NCBI GenBank assembly: GCA_027625915.1
Contig: JANTQA010000023.1
Location: 3,100,001 to 3,164,000, forward strand
DNA from: Anaeramoeba flamelloides
Taxonomy: Eukaryota; Metamonada; Anaeramoebidae
Direction: 5' to 3'
DNA: 64,000 nt
The notes below the pieces were generated by a model. The model had not been told where the DNA came from, made no database searches, and saw only the letters and a program-made list of their open reading frames with translations. This document shows positions 49,076 to 60,121 of the stretch, piece by piece. The position numbers and the translations under genes were made by a program. Numbering within the stretch: the first letter of the stretch is position 1; every line of letters begins with the position of its first letter.

Positions 49076-50949
49076 GTATATATATATATTCAAATTTTAG
49101 AAATTAGCTGAGGAAAAAATGAAACTGATAAATTTGTTGGAATTCCAGTAAAATTTATTGATAAGTTACCAATCATTTATTTCAATCTGATATTTTATAT
49201 AAAAAGACCAATTTTAAATTTGTATCTATCAAGTAAAAAAAATGACAGATCAGATCAAACAGATTAAGTACCTTAAAAAAAAATAAATGAAAAAAAAAAA
49301 AAAAAAAAGATAAAAAATGATAAACTAGTAGGTAAAATTAAAATTATTTCAATCATAAATGAAAACTTCTATATTTTTCTCATTTACTTTTTTGGTAGTT
49401 ATAACTTGTTTTTTTCTTATTTAATCATATTTCTTTAAAAATATTTGAAAAGGAAAAAAATCAGCGCAATAAAAAAAAAATACAAAATATCATTATTATT
49501 GAAAAATTTAAAATTAAACTAGAGGTGCTCTTTTACTTGCATGTTTAAAAGGCGCATAAGCGTTAAATCATATATTCCTCAGTTATTCAGGTAAATTTTT
49601 TACCCAAATTTTATTTATAATTGAAAATGTAAAAATAATGATGGATAAACAAAAAAATAAAATAAAGAAAGAAATAAAAGTAAACTAAATAACAAAAAAA
49701 ATATATCTTGAGGAAAGTATACTCATTAATTGATAATAAATTTAGTTTTATTGATATAGAGTACACCCGTGTAATAAATAAATCATGTTTATTTAACCGG
49801 CTTTAACGGATACCAGTAGAAAATTTTTAGTTTATGGTAATTTCAAAATTGAATTTATTTTTTCATATTTTTAGTTTTTTTTTTTTCAAATTTTTTTTTG
49901 ATTTTTTTTTGATACCTAATTGATTTGTAAAAAAATTTTTTTTTCTCGATCTAGGGTTCCTCAGTAAAAAAATGTAATTCTATTGTTATTGAAATTGCAA
50001 GAATGATTTTAGAAAACTATATTTATTTCTATTTGAATTCTCTTTGATCTTCTATTCAAGTTTATAATAATTATTGTTTAACAAGATATAATTAAAAATT
50101 TTAAGTTTTTCAATTTTGAAGAAAATATATTAGTATATTAATTTTACTTCAGAAGGGTATCAAATATTCTCTCATGTATATTATTCTACTTTTTTTTTAT
50201 TTGTTCTTCAAAGATCAGATTATTAAAAAAATGATATTGGGAAAATAATTTGAAAATATTTGACCGAAACAAAGCTTAATAAAACTAACAAATTATCTTT
50301 TTTTGATAATAACTTCTAAAACCACAGCCTAGATACTTTGATTTATTTTCAATTAATTTGATAAGTAATTTTGAATGATCATTGACTAAGTGTTGGTATT
50401 TTGTTTTTAATTAAATCTGATTTGCTCAATACCTTGTTTACTTTTTCTCTTTTATTTTCAAGTTACTCATATCCCTGTGTTTCAAGATCTTGGTTTTGTA
50501 GGTAACCGCTGGTACTTTTCCTTTATAGCTCTTCTTCCCAATAAAATGGAAACTTAGTAAGGTAAAAAAAATGTAAGAAAAGAAAAATTTCATTTATTTG
50601 ATGTTCACCAATATTTTCTCGAATGGATTTTTTAGAGACATTTGACCTTATGATCACTGTTATTACTTAATATCAAATAGAAATATACTTTAATATAAGA
50701 ACGATCAATGTTTGATGCCGATCACTTAAAATCTGAAAAAAAAATATTCTTTCTGAAAAAAAAATAAACATGAAGTGGTCATCTAATCACAAATGTGAAA
50801 AGTATTTGGGGTTGTTTTTTTGTTCAACAGTGCTTTACTCTCGTGGTCACTTTTAAACACAAAAACACAAAAACGACTGACAAAAGGAAATATTGAGAAT
50901 TAATTTAATTTTATTCATTGTACAAGAAAATAAAAGAAAATTCTTGTTG
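48891..50949. other. Non-coding spacer
   Basis: Contains an interrupted (TA)n tract and long A/T runs. No protein-like frame on either strand until the coiled-coil gene. Nothing else seen. Confidence 0.35.
49040..49090. repeat. (TA)n microsatellite, interrupted
   Basis: About 25 TA units with one CTG interruption near 49073. Confidence 0.92.
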
Positions 50950-51435
50950 TTAATCAAAATCAAAATAATTATTATTTTGCAGGCTTTGAATAATTTTCCA
51001 TTTCATTTCGCCTTTTTTCTGTTCTTTAAATTTATAAAAATTGTCCCTTTCTTTTTGTGTTCTAATTCTTGCGATCCGAAACATTTCTTGCTCTTTTTGA
51101 AGTTTTTTTTCTTTTTCTTTGATATCTTTTTGTTTAAAATTTAATTTGGTTTGTAGTTCGTTTAAATTTTGTTGTTTATTCTGAAGTTCAAGAGACAGCT
51201 TCTCCATTTCTTCTTCTTGTTTTTTGACAAAGGACTCCCTTTCTTTTATTTTTTTCAAAAGCTTTTTCAAGGTTTTTGGATCTTGCAAGGATTGTTCTTC
51301 GTGTTGTGGAAAGGATCGTGATGAAAAAAATGAATTACTCCTTGGTGGCAGCATTAGCGAATTTTTGGAATTCGTTTTGAAATCATATTTCATGCTAAAT
51401 GTTTTTCTTCGAAACGAAAATCGTAAACCCGACAT
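50950..51435 (-). CDS. Small coiled-coil protein, unknown function
   Basis: 161-aa protein that I cannot assign to a family. Residues 1-50 are basic and Ser/Phe-rich (SGLRFSFRRKTFS; SRSFPQHEE) with no signal peptide or membrane segment. Residues about 54-142 form a long charged helix with heptad-like leucines (LKKLLKKIKERESF; LSLELQNKQQNLNELQTKL), so a coiled coil is very likely. The tail is short and ends NNNYFDFD. Codon use and the conserved-looking boundaries (ATG start, TAA stop, non-coding flanks) favour a real gene, and the frame is much longer than chance would give here. It might be a cytoskeletal or scaffold component, but nothing in the sequence says which. No intron and no neighbour within 2.8 kb. 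Confidence 0.7.
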   Translation of the reverse strand: MSGLRFSFRRKTFSMKYDFKTNSKNSLMLPPRSNSFFSSRSFPQHEEQSLQDPKTLKKLLKKIKERESFVKKQEEEMEKLSLELQNKQQNLNELQTKLNFKQKDIKEKEKKLQKEQEMFRIARIRTQKERDNFYKFKEQKKGEMKWKIIQSLQNNNYFDFD

Positions 51436-52358
51436 TCTAAATTAAGATTTTGTTTTCTTGGATCGAAAATCCGAAACAACTTTTTGTTAAAGGTAATAGT
51501 GTTAAAAAATGAGTTTTTTTTAAGAGCTTTTTTTAGGGTTAATAAAGTTCTTTTTTGTTAAATAAGATCGTTTTGACGAATAATGACAAACAGCATTTTG
51601 TTATTTAATATCTTTTTGTTTCAAATTGATTTATAATTGTTTTTATGTTAATGGTATTTGAATGATAAATGGGAAAAAAATTATCACTTCATGAACATTT
51701 TCTGATTTATTCTCTTTTAAAACCAGTTTTCTAAGAAGTAGGGTGTCGTTTGTGACTCTCTTTGTCAAATGGAAAATGAAAAGGTAATGAAAATTTTATC
51801 CCATTTATATTTCATACATCAACAAGTTGAGGATAAAGGAATTTAATTTTATTCCCCAACCAATGACTTTGTCTAAAACAAGTTTACTTTTATATGTTAC
51901 TATTTTGAAAAAGTTTTAAGGATATTAGAATTTGTTTTTTCGAAATAAAGTATTTTCTCTTTATTGATTGTTGCAAAAAAAAAAAAGTGATCTAAAATTA
52001 AAAAGTAATGACCTTTTTCACAAAAAGATGACAACTTTCTACTGGTGATATTTTTGTCAAAATAATTATTTAAAAGCATTTTGACACCAATTTTTGTTTT
52101 TAAGGTTCAATTCATTTCGTTCAAAAATATTTTTCGGAAATGAAGAAAAACATTTATAATAAATTTATTATGAGCGTCGAACAAGAATTTAAAATCCCCA
52201 TCAATGTGTGAAGCGCCATCGATCACAAAAAAAACAACAAGGAAAAAGAAGGTAATTTTCGAAAAACGGGCCAAAGAGCAACACTCATTTTCAATTTCCA
52301 ATTAGAATGGTTATGAATTAGAATTTTGGAAACAAATTTGTTAGTTTTGAAGTGTACA

Positions 52359-52560
52359 GTGATCAAAATACTGTGTGAACAAAGACTATAATCCGTGTTT
52401 CAAAATATTATCCGTGCTTTTTTTTCTTCTTGTACCAAGGCAAGACCAATCTACTGTCAAATAGTATACCTAAGTTCAAATCAATTTTGAAAGTAAATGC
52501 CTGGTTATTTTCAGTAAAATTTCAATTATTCATGCAAATACTTGAATACTTTCATAAATC
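52359..52560. mobile_element. TIR element, family 3, one end only
   Basis: The sequence around GTGATCAAAATACTGTGTG, ATAATCCGTGTTTCAAAATA and CTTTTTTTTCTTC, and then CTAAGTTCAAATCAATTTTG, follows the left end of 31560-32027 over about 170 bp. The matching right end was not found downstream. Confidence 0.5.
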
Positions 52561-52979
52561 TTTAACAATTTTTTTTTTTTTTATTTTTTTTTATTTTTCA
52601 AAAATATTTTCTTTTACATTAGTTCTATTTATTAAATTGTTAATAAAAAACGAAGTGGATTTTTTATTGGATTTGATAGGATATCTTGTGTAAATTTTAT
52701 AGTTGTGTTTTCATAATATTTTTAAAAAAATGAAAATAATTTAAGCTTTATTTAAAATTTGTTTGATATTAAAAAATATATTTATAATTGAGAAATTTAT
52801 TTGATATTCTTTGTTTTATTGCTTTTTTCAACAAAAAAATATTGTAAAAAGGGTACTGTGGGTTAAAATAAAAGATGTAATAGATAAACAGGTCTCTTAA
52901 ATATAAAAAAGGATAAGAAAGGGTGACAATGGTATTCATTATCATTGAGTGTTTATGTTTTCGTGGGGTTTGTTGTTTT

Positions 52980-53800
52980 AGATTTTAAGTGTTCTAGGTT
53001 TATTTGAGGTTGTCTATTTTATTTGTGAAGTGTTCTAGGTTTTTTTTCCTTTTTGAAATAAACAGAAAATTTTAATAAATTTCGGTTTATTAGAAAAAGT
53101 AAAAAAAACCTAACAAAAATCTATTGGTTTTCCGTATAAACTAAAAACTCAAGAAAATCTACCAACATTTTTCCAGAATTATATTTTTGTACTTTAATAT
53201 TTTGTTTATTTTTCTTCTTCTCTTTTTTATTTAGTGAATTTTCTTTGATTACTCCTTTCTCTCAATAAATAAATAAATAAATAAACATAATTCCAAAATT
53301 CAAACCAAGAGGGGAAATTTACTGATTTTAGTCAATTCAGATAAATTCTAGAAAAGTTCAAAGTACTTTTTTTTTATTCTTGTTTTTGTTTATTGAAATA
53401 AACCGAAATTTTATTTATTTTTTGGTTCATTTCATAAATTAAAAAACCTTAAAGGAAGGGTACACCAGTTATAGTAGAGTACCTTGTTTTTTTTTTAATT
53501 GAAGAAATAAATAGAAAATTTTTGAAAATTTCATTTTTTTTTCAAAGAAAATTTTAAAACAAAAAAACAGGAATTGATTTTGTTTGGGTTTACTTTTTTA
53601 TTCTGAAAATCTATTGATTTTTCCAAATAAACAGAAAAATCAAAAAAAAACCTAATGGCGGTTTTGCATAATTCAAAATATTTGAGTTAAATCAAACAAC
53701 AGTTTTTTTTTTTTCAAATTAAAAAAAAAACTCAAGACAGATAAAAGGAAGGTATGTAGATTTTCCGTATAAACCAAAAACTCAAGAAAATCTAGTGTCA
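52980..53800. repeat. Cluster of degenerate short repeats (GTTCTAGGTTT / CTCAAGAAAATCTA type)
   Basis: Recurring words in both orientations include AAGTGTTCTAGGTTT (52988, 53027), AAAAACCTAACAAAAATCTA, AACTCAAGAAAATCTA (53144, 53780) and GAAATAAACAGAAAATTTT. They are related to those at 30990-31150 and 48170-48430. The overall arrangement is irregular, and I could not define a unit length. Confidence 0.5.
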
Positions 53801-54239
53801 CACAGGAGAAAAGTAATTTTCTCTCTTCAAAAATATTGAAATAATAAGTTTATATACTCAAACATTTTTTATATAAAATTATTTTATAAAATAATTCAAT
53901 ATAAATTCAATAATAGTGAACGAAGTGTATCAAAAATAAAAAAATAAATAAAAAAATTTATTCTTATTAAAGATTTCACAATTAATTTTTAGATTTTTTT
54001 TCTGGTTATCGATTGTATAATTTTTTTTTTGTATTTCAATTGTTATGTTAATACATTACCCATGATACATATTAGTTTTTTTTTTCATTGAAATTTTAAT
54101 TGATCCTGTAAATATATTGTTTTTTTAATCACAATTTAGAATACAAGTGTGCACTCAAAACTGCAAATATTTACAAAACCTGAAAAATTCAACTTTTTTT
54201 AATTATTTTCAAGAAAGACCTTACTTTTCCTTTAATTGT

Positions 54240-55316
54240 CTAATTTTCAACACTGTTTCCACTTCCCGTTCCAGTATCACTTGAGTTTCCACTTTCAATT
54301 TCATTATCACTTCCACTTCTACTCCCACTTCCACTTTTATTTTGGCTTTTACTTTCCATTTTGTCTTCACTGTCACTTTTTTTCTCAACTAATTCAATTT
54401 TTGAGGCACTTTTATTTGAATCGATTTTTACTTTTTGAGGGTTTTTAAATTGTTTGTTACCCTTCCAAGCAAGTATGATGTATAACCAGAATATTACATA
54501 TTCTTCAACTTTCCAAATATATTCCATAATCATGCTGCACTGTTGGCTAGAAAAACAATGAATGAGCATTGACATTAAGGACTCAAAAAAGATCAAAATA
54601 CAAATGACTGAGCCAGATAAAGCAACAACATATATCTGTTTGATTTGACTTTTCCTTCTGGGGTCTAACGAACCAGACAGCTTTGCGCCATAAAGTAGTT
54701 TTCTGTTCAATTTGGTTCCAGCAAATGAAAATCCAAAAAAACAAAAAAAGATATATATACAGCCCCAAATTGAATATACATAATAAAACGGCCCACCCCA
54801 AAAGATTCTGCAAACCAGCTCAATCAAGAAAACAAGAAAAATTATCCCATAGAAGAGCTTGCTAATCATGGGATTGAAAAGCTTATTTTTTTCTTTGGTG
54901 AACGAGAGCTTTAATAAATCAAGCCATCTCAAGATGATAATCAAAAGTAGAATTGCTGGCAAACAAATGCCCATGCCATAGAAAACAGACTCAACAACGG
55001 CATTAATTTTTCTTTTGCACAGATGTGGATCAATTGAAAAATAAAGGATGTTGATTGTTGAAGAAAACAGAATCACAAATAAAGACAAAATTTTCAATTT
55101 CAAGAGTGATAATAACCCTTTCCTCTTTTGCGCTAGGCTTCTGATTTCGAAGAGCAAATAAGCAACTGTTAGGAATGTGATGACAGAAACACTCAACCAT
55201 AGATACTGATAAGTAGTAAAGGCTTGATCATATTTACATATACATTGATAATCTAACGTATCGGGATCCTCTAAAGTGCACCCTCCATGTTCAGCAAAAA
55301 TTGTTTGTTTTCCCAT
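54240..55316 (-). CDS. Seven-transmembrane protein, THH1/TOM1/TOM3-like
   Basis: 358-aa membrane protein. Seven hydrophobic helices can be placed at about residues 38-58, 74-94, 108-130, 151-173, 177-199, 228-251 and 262-284. The N-terminus (1-35) has a Cys-containing segment (GGCTLEDPDTLDYQCICKY) that may face the lumen or outside. The overall layout (short loops, RWLDLL after helix 3, charged cytosolic tail) resembles the THH1/TOM1/TOM3 group of 7-TM proteins, which is distantly GPCR-like. This is a judgement from layout, not a decisive motif; no DRY or NPxxY motif is visible. The C-terminal 60 residues are a Ser/Gly/Glu low-complexity tail (for example SGSGSRSGSDNEIESGNSSD). Single exon, ATG start, TAG stop. 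Ligand and function unknown; another orphan 7-TM family remains possible. Confidence 0.75.
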   Translation of the reverse strand: MGKQTIFAEHGGCTLEDPDTLDYQCICKYDQAFTTYQYLWLSVSVITFLTVAYLLFEIRSLAQKRKGLLSLLKLKILSLFVILFSSTINILYFSIDPHLCKRKINAVVESVFYGMGICLPAILLLIIILRWLDLLKLSFTKEKNKLFNPMISKLFYGIIFLVFLIELVCRIFWGGPFYYVYSIWGCIYIFFCFFGFSFAGTKLNRKLLYGAKLSGSLDPRRKSQIKQIYVVALSGSVICILIFFESLMSMLIHCFSSQQCSMIMEYIWKVEEYVIFWLYIILAWKGNKQFKNPQKVKIDSNKSASKIELVEKKSDSEDKMESKSQNKSGSGSRSGSDNEIESGNSSDTGTGSGNSVEN

Positions 55317-55714
55317 TATCTTTTTTTTTTATATGAATCGCTTGATGGAAAATACAATGAGAAACTAAGGTATGTCTTGTAAAAAAAGTCAGGATTAAAA
55401 AAAACTGTTTACCAAAATATTTTAAGAAAATGATGATCTTGGATTTGTTTTCCCATCAGAATTATTGTTAATTATTTCTGATTTTTGACAACCCTTTGTT
55501 TTTTTTCCTCTAATAAATTTTGATCTTTTTTGTCTTTTTTTTTGAAATTTTATTTTGTTAATTTGCCAAAGAGGAAAACTAGTTATTTGAAATCAACAAG
55601 TTCTGATCTCTAAAAATAAATGAATTACAATCTCTATATATTGTGTTTTGTTGTTAAAAGTGAATTTTAACAAGCGTTAATGATATACCGATATTTGCAG
55701 TCTAAATGGTAAAA
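55317..55714. other. Upstream region of the 7-TM gene
   Basis: Promoter region expected here for the minus-strand gene. T-rich; no clear motif except AAAAGTGAATTT at about 55653. No gene seen. Confidence 0.3.
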
Positions 55715-57050
55715 AGTGTCACTCCTTTTAAAATTTCCTTTTTCAAAAAAGTGACATAAATTGAATACCATTAACTTCTCTGATGACTATTTTCTAGAAA
55801 AAAAAAATCACAAAAAAGAAGTCAAAATTTTTCCCCATTTAGAATTGAAAGGTTTATATCTTGAAAAGTTTTAAAATGTCATAAAGAGTGTTATATTTCA
55901 GAGTATACAATACCTTATGGTTTGTTCTTTGATTTCTGTTTTAACAGTTCTTTGGTATGGTCTATTTTCCATTTTTTATTTGTTTAACACTTTTTTTTGT
56001 TAAACAAAAAAAAGATTTTTCATTACCAAACCACTTATCAAAAAAATTCTCAAACTTAGTTTCTTTATTTTGTGGTTGTTTAATAAAGAATAAGTTCTAA
56101 TTTCAACTTTTTTTATACAGTTAATTGTAAAATAAAAAGATCAAAATTTTCATTCAAATTTCTTAAAATAAAAAAATCAAAAAACACCAAGAATTAAAAT
56201 AAATTCTCCAAAGGACACAATTCTCGAAGGTTAATAATTTACGTTTCTTATAAGAATTAAAAATCTGAAATTTACCACTGATTATCGATAAAATCTTTTT
56301 TTGTGGAAAGTTAAATGAAAATTTTGTTCCATTTATTTTGCAACAAATAGTATAAAATTGTTTCCAAAAACAAATCAAAAATCTAAAAAGACCTAATGAT
56401 GAAATTTCATTGGAATAAATGAGAATTGTGTTTCTTTCGACGAAATTCTTGATTTTGGAACAATTTTCGTTTTTTATTTTGTAAAAACTTTTCCTGACAC
56501 CTCTCAAAGTTTATACAACTATTTTCCTTCACTTATTTTTTTCTCAAGAAGCTTTCTTTTCCAATATGTTTTTTAAATTTAAACCTGACCGTGTTCTCAT
56601 TTTTATTGGATAAAGTTTCAAATTTTTTTTTTTTTACGAAAATTTGATCAACATTTAAAAAATATAAAATTCCCAAATAAAGCAAAAATGGAAAATCTCA
56701 CTGAAATAATTTATTTCTTTTCCATAAAAACTTCACAAACTAAAAGAGAATTATTGTACAGGTTGTTAAACAAATTTTTCAAAAATCTCAAAGAACAAAA
56801 GACCATTTTGAAAGTTTTGGGTTTTCGAAGAAAGTCCAATTTTTGGCGACTATTAAGAGTAGAACAAAAAGATCAATACATCTTTTGACTCTCCTAAAAT
56901 CAATATTAGTATTTGAAATCTAAATGGGGGGAATTTTGACTTCTTTTTTGTGATTTTTTTTTTTTAAATTGGTTCTCAAATAAGTAAGTTGTATTCAATT
57001 TTTGTGACTCTAATTGAAAAGGTAATAATAAAGGGAGTGACAATTATTTC
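55715..57050. mobile_element. 1.3-kb element with inverted ends
   Basis: The left arm (55715-55850: GTCACTCC, AAGTGACATAAATTGAATAC, ATCACAAAAAAGAAGTCAAA, CCCCATTTAGA) is mirrored by the right arm (about 56920-57050: TCTAAATGGGGGG, TTTTGACTTCTTTTTTGTGA, GTATTCAATTTTTGTGACTC, GGGAGTGAC). The arms are about 135 bp, separated by roughly 1.1 kb. Inside lie two modest frames (minus 56163-56507, 114 codons; plus 56688-56888, 66 codons, ATG start). Neither matches a transposase I recognise. Confidence 0.6.
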
Positions 57051-57084
57051 CCTTGTAAATTTTAAATGCAAGAAATACAAGATT

Positions 57085-57642
57085 TAAGGTTTACAATCCC
57101 TGAAACTGGAAAAAAGATTATCTTGCATTGGGTGTGTCAACTTGTTATTTTGGCTCTTAGCTGATCGATCCACAACTAAGTTTGGATCTTAGAGGTGGTT
57201 GAAAAATGCTATTTTTGTCATTTTATTTTTTTTTTTTCCGAAATCCAGATTGATGAGTCTAAGATTAATTAATTGGAAGGTAGTGAATTGAAAGTGTTAA
57301 TTTTTGGGTTGTAAATTGAAATTATCATTTTCCTTTTACAGAATTAGGATTAAATAAAAAAAATTTTTTTTACAAACATCAAATAATACAAAGCGTAAAT
57401 AAAAATTTCAACACAGAAAACCAAAAACTCAATTACTAATTAAATATCTTCCAATTAATTAATCTTAGACTCATCAATTCGGATTTCGGAAAAAAACAAA
57501 ATAAAATGACAAAAATAGCATTTTTCAACCACCTATACGATCCAAACTTAGTTGTGGATCGATCAACTAAGAACCAAAATAACAAGTAACTACACCCAAT
57601 GCAAGATAATCTTTTTTCCAGTTTCAGGGATTTTAAACCTTA
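57085..57642. repeat. Foldback element with about 200-bp inverted arms
   Basis: The left arm, from TTTACAATCCCTGAAACTGG through GATTATCTTGCATTGGGTG, GATCGATCCACAACTAAG and GAGTCTAAGATTAATTAATT, is repeated reversed at 57441-57642 with few mismatches. The spacer is about 150 bp. It could fold into one long hairpin if transcribed. No coding frame is supported. Confidence 0.82.
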
Positions 57643-58840
57643 CGGGACAAGTATTTCCTATTAATTTTTTTTCCCAAAGTTTATTTACTAATTATTTACA
57701 AAAGGATATTATTAAACCTGATATGCAACTTCCTTTAGTAACTTTAAAGAGATGAATAATCATTTTTAAAAGAGTTCAATTTTTCACAATTGAAATTTTA
57801 CAGTAAAATGATCTTTTCCCTTTTTGCTTTTTGTTTTTTTGGATCAAATTAGAAATTGAAACATTTTCAAAAAAAATATTTTATTTTAAAGAAATCTCAC
57901 TTTTAGTAATTTCTGAGAGTCTATATGAATAATTAACTTTAAAATGGTATCTTATTTTAAAAATACAATAAAAAATATATCCAATATTGAATCCTTCGAG
58001 ATCTTAAAAAATCAAGTATTTATTTTATTTACAAATATTTATTAAATTTCTTGAAATTGTTATGATCAGTCAATATTCTTTTTTCAAATATTCAGAGTAT
58101 AAAAAATAAACAGTTATTATTTACACCAGTTATTTGATAATACATATTATTATTATTTATTATTTGAATTCCTAATTTGAATTAATTTTTATTTGTTTGA
58201 TATTCTTTTTAAATTGAGAAATAATTGTAAATTTTATTGAAATCTTTTATTTGTATGTTGTTAATAACCCACATAAAAAATTAAGATTGGGTTATTAATT
58301 ATTGAATAAAAATAATCAAATTAAAAAAGTGTTTTTTTTTTGGTTATAGGTTGAATTTTCCAGGTTTTAAAAAAGTATTTTGGGAGAATTTTTAATTTAA
58401 TTGTCTGGTTTTTTTTTTATAGGATTTTTTTATTCAATAAAAAGAAAAAATTGATTTGAACTATTATTTGAATTTAACAATTAATTTTTTTTTCAAGTTT
58501 AAAATAATTATTGTAATTTTTTTGAAATTAAGTAGACTTTTATTAAACTGAATTTTTTTTAGAACTTAGTTATTTTATTTTTAAAGTGTATTTTAGGAGA
58601 ACTTCCTTTTCAGGCTATAAGATTTTCTTTTCTTCTTTCAAAGAAAATAATTTTTTTTTAAATAATTTAGTAATATGTTGAATTTTGACTTTTTCGAAAA
58701 TGAGAAAAAATGCACAACATTTTTAAAAAACTCATATATTTGGGGATCAGAGAAGTATATTATTAAATTGTGTATATATTGAAGAGAAAACATATTAGAC
58801 CAATACTTAAAATATCCCGAAAAATTCAACTACAATATAT
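57643..58840. other. Non-coding spacer
   Basis: Plain AT-rich DNA; no gene or repeat recognised. The small frame at 58638-58829 on the minus strand is not protein-like. Confidence 0.35.
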
Positions 58841-59050
58841 TCATCTTTTAAGAACCAAACTTTCAAGGAAATTTAAGACACTAAAAAAACAGAAATTAAG
58901 GTACAAAATTCAAATTCGAGTTTTAGAATTTGTATCAAAAAAAAATTCGAAAAAATGTACTTTAATTTGGTATTTTTTTGTGCCTTAATTTGAGATTTTT
59001 ATTGTGCCTTAAATTTCCTTCAAAATTTGGGTCTTAAAAGTGGGGCTGAT
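58841..59050. mobile_element. Small TIR element, family 4, diverged copy
   Basis: CTTTTAAGAACCAAACTTTC with AAGGAAATTTAAGACAC at the left mirrors TTAAATTTCCTTCAAAATTT with GGGTCTTAAAAGTGGGGCTG at the right. Spaced TTAAGG(C/T)ACAAA words occur as in 28005-28198. The outermost left bases are degraded, so it appears older than the 28-kb copy. Confidence 0.62.
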
Positions 59051-60121
59051 GATTTTTAAAAAGTAAATTTTTTTGATATCAATCAATTCTGATTACTGAT
59101 AAATTCAAATAAATCTAATAAAATTTTTAGAACTCTGTCCATTTAAGTAAACATTTTTTTCAACTTTTAAAACAACTCAAGAGGACATAACATTTTGAAG
59201 AAAACTAATTTTAATAAGTTTATAAACAAGAAACTGTATAGAATACTCTATTTAAAGCTTTTGTAAAAAATATTTATAACAGGAAAAATGAAAAAAAAAA
59301 TTTCAAATATTTATTTGAATTTATCTGTATTCGAGTACTATTGATTAAAGAATATGTACAGATTTGTTCAAGTATGTGTTTTGAAATAAAAAACAATGCC
59401 CCCCGTTTATAAAAAACACTGATAAAATAAATGAAACAAGAAACCGGGAATCAAAAACAAATAAACGCTGTACTGGTTATGAAAATCCTATTGTGACAAA
59501 AAGAAAATTCTAAAAATGAAAGATCAAATCTATATCTTTTCCTTTTAGCGTACTTACCATTTACCCTGGATTTACTACTTACCCAAGGGGTGACATGATA
59601 GCTAAAATTTTATTATTGAATTGCTCTTCTATCGATTGAAAATAATTCAAATAACAAAATAAAAAAACATTCAATCGGATCCTCACTGACAAAAAATTTA
59701 AAAATAAAAAGTTAAAAAAATTCTAAATTCAAAAAAATCAAATTTTTAAAAAAAAACAAACCAACTTAAGCAGAAACAAAAATATTAGATAAAAATCAAA
59801 TATTTTACTCAATTCTTTTAATTCTCGAAAATCTAATGGCAAATAAAGTGGCCAATAACCCCTCCCTGAAATAATAATAATAATAATAATAAAACAAAGA
59901 AGAAATGTATTTTTCTTATTAAATATTTTGTATATTTCTAGACGATAATAACAATTTTAGGAGATTAAAAAAACTTGATTTTTTATCAACAAACATTAAA
60001 ATTCTTTTAGACTATTTAAAAAAGAATAAAAATAAATTTATTTTTTAATATTTTATTTTTTCTTGCACTTGAGATTTTCTCTAAGAATTAGTGAAAAATG
60101 AATAAAAAAAAGAACAATTGA
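59051..60121. other. Non-coding spacer downstream of the RhoBTB-like gene
   Basis: AT-rich with an (AAT)n stretch near 59871-59890. No gene recognised; the segment just below 60122 is the likely 3' untranslated region of the minus-strand gene. Confidence 0.35.

Larger units (their letters stand above)
51436..54239. other. Non-coding spacer between the coiled-coil and 7-TM genes
   Basis: The upstream side of the coiled-coil gene lies at 51436 onward. Holds one end of a family 3 element and a cluster of short CTCAAGAAAATCTA-type repeats, listed separately, plus (AAAT)n near 53265. The 64- and 87-codon frames at 52107-52301 and 52430-52693 look accidental. Confidence 0.35.

Noticed and set aside
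54236-54448. 70-codon plus frame rich in His and Phe
   Set aside because: Reverse reading of the Ser/Gly-coding tail of the 7-TM protein.
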